A DNA stretch of 64,000 bases from Streptomyces chartreusis (GTDB lineage Bacteria > Actinomycetota > Actinomycetes > Streptomycetales > Streptomycetaceae): contig NZ_CP023689.1 in assembly GCF_008704715.1 (NCBI RefSeq), positions 5,890,001 to 5,954,000 of the forward strand, given 5' to 3'. Below are positions 57,347-64,000 of this stretch, piece after piece. Made by a program: the position numbers and the translations under genes. The notes beneath the pieces are model-generated. The model worked only from the letters and a program-made list of their open reading frames with translations, was not told the origin of the DNA and searched no databases. Every line of letters starts with the position of its first letter. Positions within the stretch are counted from its first letter, which is position 1.

Positions 57347-58498
57347 ATGGACCGCCTCGACAACACCGTCCGCCCCTACGCCTGGGGTTCCACCACCGCG
57401 ATCCCGAAGCTCCTCGGCGTCGAGCCGACCGGTGAACCGCAGGCGGAGATGTGGATGGGCGCGCACCCGGGCGCACCCTCGCGCACCGGGCGGGGCACGC
57501 TCGTCGAGGTGATCGAGGCCGGCCCGGAGCGCGAGCTGGGCGCTGCGGCGGTCGCGAAGTTCGGGCCGCACCTGCCGTTCCTGCTCAAGATCCTCGCCGC
57601 CGGCGCGCCGCTCTCCCTCCAGGTGCACCCCAACCTGCAGCAGGCCAAGGAGGGTTACGCGGACGAGGAGGCCCGCGGCATCCCCGTGGACGCCGGGCAC
57701 CGCAACTACAAGGACGCCAACCACAAGCCCGAACTGATCTGCGCGCTCACCGAGTTCGACGGCCTGTGCGGCTTCCGCGACCCGCTGCGCACCGCCGACC
57801 TGCTGGACGGCCTCGGCGTCAACTCCCTCAAGCCGTACGTCGACCTGCTGCACGCCCACCCCGAGGAAGCGGCCCTGCGCGAGGTGCTCACCGCGATCCT
57901 CAGCGCCGACCCGGACGAGATGGCCCACACCGTCGCCGCGGCCGCGGCCGCCTGCTCCCGCCTCGGCGGCGAGTACGCCCCGTACGCCGACATCGCCCAC
58001 CACTACCCCGGCGACCCCGGCGTCATCGCGGCCATGCTGCTCAACCACGTCCGACTCCAGCCCGGCGAGGCCCTGTTCCTCGGCGCCGGCATCCCGCACG
58101 CCTACCTCGACGGCCTCGGCGTGGAGATCATGGCCAACTCCGACAACGTCCTGCGCTGCGGCCTGACCCCCAAGCACGTCGACGTCCCCGAACTCCTGCG
58201 CATCGTGCGCTTCGAGGCGGGCGACGCGGGAGTGCTGCGCCCCGAGGCCGCCCCGGACGGCGAGGAGGTCTACGAGACCCCGATCGACGAGTTCCGGCTG
58301 TCCCGGTACGTCCTCCCGGAGGGCACCACCGCCCACGACCTCACCCGCGCGACCCCGCAGATCCTGCTCTGCACGGCCGGAGCCGTCCGCGCCGGGGAGC
58401 ACGAACTGACGCCGGGCCGCTCCGTTTTCGTACCGGCGGGCGAAAAGGCCGAAGTGTCCGGGGCCGGTACGGTCTTCCGGGCCACGGTCGTCGCCTGA
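57347..58498 (+). CDS. manA: Mannose-6-phosphate isomerase, class I
   Basis: 383 residues, zinc enzyme converting fructose-6-phosphate and mannose-6-phosphate. Zinc ligands are in LSLQVHPNLQQA (Gln92, His94), KDANHKPELICAL (Glu129) and the His in GAGIPHAYLDGLGVEIMANSDNVLRCGLTPKHVD. The N-terminal NTVRPYAWGSTTAIPKLLG is typical. It starts the route to GDP-mannose with manB and the nucleotidyltransferase at 39244. The RBS is weak (GCAGGCAG about 9 bases before ATG). Confidence 0.93.
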   Translation: MDRLDNTVRPYAWGSTTAIPKLLGVEPTGEPQAEMWMGAHPGAPSRTGRGTLVEVIEAGPERELGAAAVAKFGPHLPFLLKILAAGAPLSLQVHPNLQQAKEGYADEEARGIPVDAGHRNYKDANHKPELICALTEFDGLCGFRDPLRTADLLDGLGVNSLKPYVDLLHAHPEEAALREVLTAILSADPDEMAHTVAAAAAACSRLGGEYAPYADIAHHYPGDPGVIAAMLLNHVRLQPGEALFLGAGIPHAYLDGLGVEIMANSDNVLRCGLTPKHVDVPELLRIVRFEAGDAGVLRPEAAPDGEEVYETPIDEFRLSRYVLPEGTTAHDLTRATPQILLCTAGAVRAGEHELTPGRSVFVPAGEKAEVSGAGTVFRATVVA

Positions 58499-58702
58499 CC
58501 GAGGGCATCTCACGACCCGGCGCGCCACCGTCGGACCGGGCTGCAACAATGGCCCACCGGCAAAGGACGGGCAAAGCCGACCGGGGGCGAGGCTCCCCTC
58601 GGCGACGCCCCGGGCGGCGTACGTACGAAGCCATGCGGGCCGAGAGGCCGCGAGGGCTGCGAACGCCACGAAGGCTACGAAGGCGAAGGGACAACGCGAC
58701 AC

Positions 58703-59683
58703 ATGAGCGCGTCAGGCGGAACCAGGGCGATCGTGGCGGCACTCGCCGCCAACCTCGCGATCGCGGCATCGAAGTTCGTGGCGTTCGCGTTCAGCGGGTC
58801 GTCGTCGATGCTCGCCGAGGGCGTGCACTCGCTCGCGGACTCCGGCAACCAGGCCCTGCTGCTGGTCGGCGGCAAGAAGGCGCAGCGCGAGGCGACCCCG
58901 CAGCACCCCTTCGGCTACGGCCGTGAGCGCTACATCTACGCCTTCCTCGTCTCGATCATCCTCTTCTCCGTCGGTGGCATGTTCGCCCTCTACGAGGGCT
59001 ACGAGAAGATCAAGCACCCGCACGAGATCGAGCACTGGTACTGGCCGGTGGGCGTCCTCGTCTTCGCGATCATCGCCGAGTCCTTCTCCTTCCGTACGGC
59101 CATCAAGGAGTCGAACGTCCTGCGGGGCAGGAAGTCGTGGAAGGAGTTCGTCCGCCACGCCAAGGCCCCCGAGCTGCCCGTCGTGCTCCTGGAGGACCTC
59201 GGCGCGCTGGTCGGTCTGGTCCTCGCCCTGGGCGGCGTCGGCCTCGCCCTGCTCACCGGCGACGGCGTCTGGGACGGCATCGGCACCGTCTGCATCGGCA
59301 TCCTGCTCGTCCTGATCGCGGTCGTCCTGGCCATCGAGACCAAGTCGCTGCTGCTCGGTGAGGCGGCGGGCGTCGAGGACGTCGAGAAGATCGAGGCCGC
59401 CGCCGTCGACGGCGAGGTCGTCACCCGCATCATCCACATGCGCACGCTCCACCTCGGCCCCGAGGAACTCCTGGTAGCCGCCAAGATCGCGGTGAAGCAC
59501 GACGACACGGCCGCCGAGGTCGCCGCCGCCATCGACGCCGCCGAGGCCCGCATCCGCGAGGCCGTCCCGATCGCCCGCGTCATCTACCTGGAGCCCGACA
59601 TCTACAGCGAGGCCGAGGCGGCCAAGGGCGCCGACCGCGAGGCGACGCCGGGCGGCCCGGCACAGCACGGCACCGAGCACTGA
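58703..59683 (+). CDS. Cation diffusion facilitator family transporter
   Basis: 326 residues. Six membrane helices; helix 2 ends AEGVHSLADSGNQALLLVGG, where HxxxD gives the metal site of CDF proteins, and the loop HPFGYGRERYIYAFL is typical. In helix 5 the second half of the site is VLLEDLGALVGLV (ExxxD), differing from the HxxxD of zinc CDFs and closer to the Mn/Fe-type or the FieF-like subgroup. The cytoplasmic C-terminal domain (from about 215) has VHMRTLHLGPEELLVAAKI-type beta-alpha-beta. The substrate metal is undecided. Confidence 0.88.
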   Translation: MSASGGTRAIVAALAANLAIAASKFVAFAFSGSSSMLAEGVHSLADSGNQALLLVGGKKAQREATPQHPFGYGRERYIYAFLVSIILFSVGGMFALYEGYEKIKHPHEIEHWYWPVGVLVFAIIAESFSFRTAIKESNVLRGRKSWKEFVRHAKAPELPVVLLEDLGALVGLVLALGGVGLALLTGDGVWDGIGTVCIGILLVLIAVVLAIETKSLLLGEAAGVEDVEKIEAAAVDGEVVTRIIHMRTLHLGPEELLVAAKIAVKHDDTAAEVAAAIDAAEARIREAVPIARVIYLEPDIYSEAEAAKGADREATPGGPAQHGTEH

Positions 59684-59694
59684 CCCGTACGGTG

Positions 59695-59727
59695 ACGGGG
59701 CCCGCCGAGTCGATCGGCGGGCCCCGT
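59695..59727. terminator. Bidirectional terminator
   Basis: Perfect 14-bp stem ACGGGGCCCGCCGA with a 5-base loop and TGTCATT after it, between the convergent cation transporter (ends 59683) and signal peptidase (ends 59771) genes. Confidence 0.88.
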
Positions 59728-59770
59728 TGTCATTGCGCGGTGCCATAGGCGCGCTGCGCGGGTTCGGGCG

Positions 59771-60457
59771 TCAGGCAGGCAGGTGCCAGTTCGGGGCGAC
59801 CGGAACCGGAGCCCGCCCGCGCCGCCGTACGACCCGGGCAGCGATCCCCAGCCCGACCGCGACCAGCACCAGCACCACCCCGAGCATGATCGCCGTACCG
59901 ATGAGGGCGGGCACGGCGTAGCTGTCGCTCGCGCGCCCGCGGATCTCGGACTCGGCGAAGCTGCCGCCCCGGTCGTCGAGAAAGGCCCGCGAATCGAGGG
60001 CGTTCCCCCGGTTGTCACCCAGCAGGAACAGCCGCCCCTCGGGAACCCGGACGTCGTAGGCGGGAATCCCGGACCCGCCGCTCGCCTCCCCGCCCTTCAG
60101 ATACGGCTCCTCGATCGGCTTCCCGTTCACGGTGACGCGCGCGGCCGTCCCCGTCCCGGTGCAGCAGGCCACGCGGTCGCCGCCCACTCCGATGACCCGC
60201 TTGACCACCAGCGCGTCGAAGCCGTACCGGTCCGGCGCCGAGAGCAGCACGACATCACCGCGCCGCACCTCGCTCCCGTCGGTCCGCTCGTAGAAGATCC
60301 GGTCACCCGGCTCGTACGTCGGCGTCATGCTCTCGCTCGACACCACGGCGCCACCGAGACCGACCCGCGCATACGCGAGCCCGCCCAGCCCCAACACCAG
60401 CCCCAGCAGCCCCACTACGACGGCCGCGACCCCAAGTCTTCGCCCAGCCCCGGACAT
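59771..60457 (-). CDS. Signal peptidase I
   Basis: 228 residues, family S26. The catalytic Ser43 is in VVSSESMTPTYEPGDRI and Lys86 in DALVVKRVIGVGGDRVAC; the later GRLFLLGDNRGNALDSRAFLDDRG is box D/E. One membrane helix lies before the catalytic domain (VAAVVVGLLGLVLGLGGLAYA) and another at the C-terminus (VPALIGTAIMLGVVLVLVAVGLGIAA), the two-anchor form common in Streptomyces. ATG 60457 is chosen for GGAGGGG just upstream; ATG 60472 is in frame. It would process the many exported proteins of this window among others. Confidence 0.9.
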   Translation of the reverse strand: MSGAGRRLGVAAVVVGLLGLVLGLGGLAYARVGLGGAVVSSESMTPTYEPGDRIFYERTDGSEVRRGDVVLLSAPDRYGFDALVVKRVIGVGGDRVACCTGTGTAARVTVNGKPIEEPYLKGGEASGGSGIPAYDVRVPEGRLFLLGDNRGNALDSRAFLDDRGGSFAESEIRGRASDSYAVPALIGTAIMLGVVLVLVAVGLGIAARVVRRRGRAPVPVAPNWHLPA

Positions 60458-60551
60458 TGCACCCCTCCCCATACGGCTTCTCCTCACCGGGCCCGTCCCC
60501 TTGCGACCCCTCAGCGGGCGGGAGCGTAGCTGGCCTCTGTGAACGGGCGGT

Positions 60552-60586
60552 GCGGGTCCGCGCCCAACCCCTGGGCGCGGACCCGC
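60552..60586 (-). terminator. Terminator downstream of the PTS gene
   Basis: Perfect 15-bp stem GCGGGTCCGCGCCCA with a 5-base loop, 10 bases beyond the PTS stop (60596) on the minus strand. Confidence 0.85.
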
Positions 60587-60595
60587 TCGACGCGG

Positions 60596-62749
60596 CTAAC
60601 CGACCTCGCGCAGCACGCCGAGCACGGCCGACTCGTCCGGCGCCGCCAGCAGCCGCTCCCGGAACTCCGCGTTCATCAACTTCCGCGACAGCAGCGCCAG
60701 AATCCGCAGATGCTCGTCACCCGCGGCCGCCTCCGGTACGGCGATCATGAACACGAGCCTCGCCTTCGTACCGTCCGGAGAGTCCCACTCGACGCCCTCC
60801 GCGGACCGCGCGAAACCGACGACCGGCGCACTCACCGCATCCGTCTTGGCATGCGGAATCGCGATCTCCTCACCGAGCCCGGTCGTCCCCTGCGCCTCCC
60901 GCCGCAGCGCCGTCGCGACGAGCTCCTCCGGATCCACGACCTTCCCGGTCCGCCCCAGCAGCTCCGCCATCTCTCGGATCGCGGCCTCCTTGTCGGCGGC
61001 CCCGAGCCGAACCTTCACGGTCTGCTCGGTGAGATAGCCGGAGAGGACGTCGCCGGAGTCGCCGTCGCCTTCGGCCTCGTCCGCAGATTCGGCCTCCTTG
61101 GCTGTGTCAGCCCCGTCGGCACGGTCGCCCGGCACGGCGGCGCCGGCGGACTCGGCCGGGCCGGCCTGCTTCGGCACGCCCCCGACGCCGGCACTACCGC
61201 TCGCGCCCGTTCCGGCCCCGGCACCCGTCGCACCGACCCCGGCCCCCACCAGCACGGCCTCACGCGCACCCACGCCCAACGCGAGGCGCGATTCCCCACG
61301 CCGCCTGCGCTCGGCCAGGTCGACGAGGGCGACCGTGGTCAGCGCGGTGACGGCCGAACCGATCACCACCGCCACGAAGAACATCGGCACCCCGCTCACC
61401 GCACCCAGCACGGCCACGATCGGCCCGCCGTGCGGCACCGCGTCCTCGACGCCGGCGACCCCGGCGATCGCACCGGCGACCGCGCCACCCAGCATGTTGG
61501 CGGGGATGACCTGCGCGGGCCGCGCCGCCGCGAACGGGATCGCGCCCTCGGAGATGCCGAAGCAGCCCATGAACAGCGAGGCGAGCCCGGTCTCCCGCTC
61601 CTGCTCGGTGTACAGCCGCTTCCGTATCAGCGTGGCCAGGCCCTGCCCCAGCGGCATGACCGGGATCGCGGCCGCGCACATGCCCATGACCGTCTGGTTG
61701 CCGGTCGCGATGAGCCCGGCGCCGAACAGGAACGCCGTCTTGTTGACCGGCCCGCCCATGTCGAACGCGATCATGAGGCCCAGAATCGCCCCGAGCAGGA
61801 TCGCGCTCGTGCCGGTCATTCCGCTGAGCCAGTCGGTCAGGTTCTCGAACACCCAGGAGATCGGCTTGCCGATGACGTAGATGAAGAACATGCCGAGCGC
61901 GGTGGTCGCCACGATCGGGATCACGATGATCGGCATGATCGGCCGCGCGAACTTCGGGACCGGGACCTTCTTGATCCACAACACCAGATACCCGGCGAGG
62001 AACCCGGTCACGATCGCACCGATGAACCCGGCGCCCGCCTTGGAGTCGTACAGCTCACCGGTGTTGGCGATCCAGCCACCGACCATGCCGGGCACGAGCG
62101 CGGGCCGGTCGCCGATGGCATACGCGATGTAACCGGACAGGATCGGCACCATCAGCGTGAAGCCGATGACGCCGATGTTGTTGATGTCCATCCAGAAGGA
62201 GTCCTTCGGGATGACCAGACCGCCCGACGGGTCCGTGTGCCCGCCGAGCGACAGCGAGATCGCGATCAGCAGTCCGCCGACCACGACGAACGGGATCATG
62301 TAACTGACCCCGTTCATCAGCGCCTTGTACCCGACGCTCCGTTCCTTGCCGCCGGACGCGGGGGCCGTGGGGGCACCCCCCGGTGTGTGCACCGGCGCCG
62401 ACATCACACGCTCGATCAGCTGCTCCGGGTGACGAATGCCCTCGGCCACGCCCACGGTCAGCACCCGCTTGCCCGCGAAACGGCTCAGGTCCACGTCCTT
62501 GTCCGCGGCGACGATGACGCCGTCGGCATGTTTGACATCGTTGTCATCGAGAACGTTTTCAGCCCCGATGGATCCCTGCGTCTCCACCTTCATGTCGATG
62601 CCGCGGCTCTCGGCGGCCTGCGCGAGCTTTTCAGCCGCCATGTACGTGTGGGCGATGCCGGTCGGGCACGCGGTCACGGCGAGCAGCCTCAACCGCTGCT
62701 GCTCGCCGTCGCCGCCGCCCGTGGGGGGAGGGCCGGCCGGAATGGTCAC
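60596..62749 (-). CDS. fruA: PTS fructose-type enzyme II, EIIB-EIIC-EIIA fusion
   Basis: 717 residues. EIIB (about 20-120) has the phosphorylated Cys28 in LLAVTACPTGIAHTYMAAEKL. EIIC (about 140-475) spans the membrane (MIPFVVVGGLLIAISLSLGG, AIVTGFLAGYLVLWI, MGGPVNKTAFLFG, GISEGAIPFAAARP). An Ala/Gly-rich linker leads to EIIA (about 575-717), whose phosphorylated His is in EEIAIPHAKTDAV. This B-C-A order with all phospho-sites is typical of actinobacterial FruA. No fruK or fruR lies beside it, so the sugar is not certain. The GTG start has AGGAGA upstream. Confidence 0.88.
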   Translation of the reverse strand: MTIPAGPPPTGGGDGEQQRLRLLAVTACPTGIAHTYMAAEKLAQAAESRGIDMKVETQGSIGAENVLDDNDVKHADGVIVAADKDVDLSRFAGKRVLTVGVAEGIRHPEQLIERVMSAPVHTPGGAPTAPASGGKERSVGYKALMNGVSYMIPFVVVGGLLIAISLSLGGHTDPSGGLVIPKDSFWMDINNIGVIGFTLMVPILSGYIAYAIGDRPALVPGMVGGWIANTGELYDSKAGAGFIGAIVTGFLAGYLVLWIKKVPVPKFARPIMPIIVIPIVATTALGMFFIYVIGKPISWVFENLTDWLSGMTGTSAILLGAILGLMIAFDMGGPVNKTAFLFGAGLIATGNQTVMGMCAAAIPVMPLGQGLATLIRKRLYTEQERETGLASLFMGCFGISEGAIPFAAARPAQVIPANMLGGAVAGAIAGVAGVEDAVPHGGPIVAVLGAVSGVPMFFVAVVIGSAVTALTTVALVDLAERRRRGESRLALGVGAREAVLVGAGVGATGAGAGTGASGSAGVGGVPKQAGPAESAGAAVPGDRADGADTAKEAESADEAEGDGDSGDVLSGYLTEQTVKVRLGAADKEAAIREMAELLGRTGKVVDPEELVATALRREAQGTTGLGEEIAIPHAKTDAVSAPVVGFARSAEGVEWDSPDGTKARLVFMIAVPEAAAGDEHLRILALLSRKLMNAEFRERLLAAPDESAVLGVLREVG

Positions 62750-63253
62750 GTCGATCTCCTAACGCCTTTGTCGTGCGGAAACGCCGTCCCAGGCGCCCGC
62801 AAGATCGATCAGATGTTCCGATCTCCAGGCATCCTGCCCCACCTCCCCGCAGGCTCATAGGGCCGGAATTCCCGGAACGTCCCGGTCTGCCGCCACCTGT
62901 GAACCGTTCGTTGGTGTCCTGTTATCGCTCCCGCACGCGACCGTCACCTGACCTGCCGCCCGCCTCCGAGCGGCCCCTCTCCTCACCCACCCTTGGACCC
63001 CTTGATGGCTCGATCTGTTCGGAGGTGGACTGGGGGCGGCCGGGCGTCCCGGTGTAGCTTGGGACAGAGCCAGACGTCGCTGCTGATGGCGGTCGGGCGG
63101 TCCCGACAAGGACCGGCCGAGGGAGAGAGGGCCTCCGACGGACTGCGCTGCGCGTACGCGGGCATGCCTGTGTCCTCTTCGGGCACCCCGGTGTCCGCCG
63201 CCGCGCAGACCAGCCGTACCCACCCTCGCCCCAACCCCGAGGAGCAGCTCGTA
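62750..63253. other. 504-base divergent intergenic region with possible structured leader of ahcY
   Basis: No gene is seen between fruA (minus) and ahcY (plus). The half nearer ahcY can fold: CGGTCC-N6-GGACCG at 63098-63115, then a G/C-rich stretch 63120-63230 with several short complementary segments. A long 5' leader for ahcY is likely, and S-adenosylhomocysteine riboswitches are known upstream of ahcY in other bacteria, but I cannot match that consensus here. GATGTTCCGATC near 62812-62823 lies on the fruA side. Confidence 0.4.
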
Positions 63254-64000
63254 ATGACGACTGTCGAGAACCGACAGGACTTCAAGGTCGCCGACCTCTC
63301 CCTGGCCGCGTTCGGCCGCAAGGAGATCACCCTCGCCGAGCACGAGATGCCCGGCCTGATGGCGATCCGCAAGGAGTACGCCGAGGCCCAGCCGCTCGCC
63401 GGCGCCCGCGTCACCGGCTCCCTGCACATGACGGTGCAGACCGCCGTCCTCATCGAGACCCTGGTCGCCCTCGGCGCCGAGGTCCGCTGGGCGTCCTGCA
63501 ACATCTTCTCCACCCAGGACCACGCCGCCGCGGCGATCGCCGTCGGCCCGAACGGCACGCCCGAGAACCCGCAGGGCGTCCCGGTCTTCGCCTGGAAGGG
63601 CGAGACCCTGGAGGAGTACTGGTGGTGCACGGAGCAGGCCCTGACCTGGCCGAACACCCCCACCGGCGGCCCGAACATGATCCTGGACGACGGCGGTGAC
63701 GCCACCCTCCTCGTCCACAAGGGCGTCGAGTACGAGAAGGACGGCAAGGTCCCGGACGTGGACACCGCCGAGTCCGACGAGCACCGCGTCATCCTCGAAC
63801 TCCTGCACCGCACCATCACGGACGGCTCGCAGAAGTGGACCCAGCTGGCGTCCGAGATCCGCGGCGTCACCGAGGAGACCACGACCGGCGTCCACCGCCT
63901 GTACGAGATGCAGCGCGACGGCGACCTCCTGTTCCCGGCGATCAACGTGAACGACGCCGTCACCAAGTCGAAGTTCGACAACAAGTACGGCTGCCGCCAC
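63254..64000 (+). CDS. ahcY: Adenosylhomocysteinase, N-terminal 249 residues (runs off the window)
   Basis: The frame from ATG 63254 is open to the last base. It hydrolyses S-adenosylhomocysteine to adenosine and homocysteine. Typical segments are PGLMAIRKEYAEAQPLAGARVTGSLHMTVQTAVLIETL, VRWASCNIFSTQDHAAAAIA, YWWCTEQALTW, MILDDGGDATLL and, at the edge, EETTTGVHRLYEM with INVNDAVTKSKFDNKYG. The extra stretch around KGVEYEKDGKVPD is the insertion of the longer bacterial form. GGAG lies 9 bases before the ATG. Confidence 0.95.
   Translation, partial: MTTVENRQDFKVADLSLAAFGRKEITLAEHEMPGLMAIRKEYAEAQPLAGARVTGSLHMTVQTAVLIETLVALGAEVRWASCNIFSTQDHAAAAIAVGPNGTPENPQGVPVFAWKGETLEEYWWCTEQALTWPNTPTGGPNMILDDGGDATLLVHKGVEYEKDGKVPDVDTAESDEHRVILELLHRTITDGSQKWTQLASEIRGVTEETTTGVHRLYEMQRDGDLLFPAINVNDAVTKSKFDNKYGCRH

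Noticed and set aside
63060..63253. SAH or SAM-IV riboswitch upstream of ahcY
   Set aside because: I could not find the conserved core sequences of either class by eye; only generic hairpins are visible, so no riboswitch is annotated.

Overview
This 64 kb window is very GC-rich chromosomal DNA with strong G/C at third codon positions, frequent GTG/TTG starts and overlapping stop/start junctions. The gene content (WhiB, a SigI/ArsI/PrsI-type partner-switching set, coenzyme F420 genes, a block of LytR-CpsA-Psr proteins and the GDP-mannose genes) indicates a Streptomyces core chromosome; the gene order resembles what I remember of the S. coelicolor region from the histidine-utilisation genes to ahcY. 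No tRNA, rRNA, prophage, transposase or CRISPR array was seen.

Layout. (1) 1-2.8 kb: the end of an amidohydrolase, then hutF and hutI, late steps of histidine catabolism. (2) 2.8-7.1 kb: a sigma-like/zinc-finger/membrane/ricin fusion and sigma factor SigI (minus strand), diverging from its anti-anti-sigma and anti-sigma partners (plus strand). (3) 7.4-11.4 kb: a tightly packed four-gene operon of exported proteins; the first and last are paralogues with sortase-like C-termini (LPQTG, LAATG), the middle two are membrane-anchored Ig-like proteins. (4) 11.5-22.9 kb: peptide transporter, two-component system, GtrA, purK-purE, dipeptidase plus an apparently dead paralogue, old yellow enzyme/MerR pair, VOC/CGNR pair. 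(5) 23-41 kb: cell-envelope block with UDP-sugar dehydrogenase, five LCP proteins, a GT2 glycosyltransferase, a peptidoglycan-recognition amidase and a sugar-nucleotide transferase. (6) 40.7-45.6 kb: DNA glycosylase, fbiAB (F420), cysteine dioxygenase with a polycysteine leader peptide, and whiB. (7) 45.8-58.5 kb: a giant GT2 membrane protein coupled to a DUF5719 protein, two conserved actinobacterial small proteins, lactate permease, then manB, a Trm112-like protein, an SIS-domain protein and manA, which with the nucleotidyltransferase at 39-40 kb would make GDP-mannose. (8) 58.7-64 kb: CDF transporter, signal peptidase I, fused PTS EIIBCA, and the start of ahcY.

The item I would follow first is the short ORF at 44742-44897 (minus strand). 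It has a good ribosome binding site and ends in a run of six cysteines within nine residues just before its stop, 153 bases upstream of the cysteine dioxygenase start. It looks like a cysteine-sensing attenuator placed on a cysteine-degrading gene. The sortase-like four-gene surface operon is the second most interesting system. All functional calls rest on reading motifs by eye; no database search was run.
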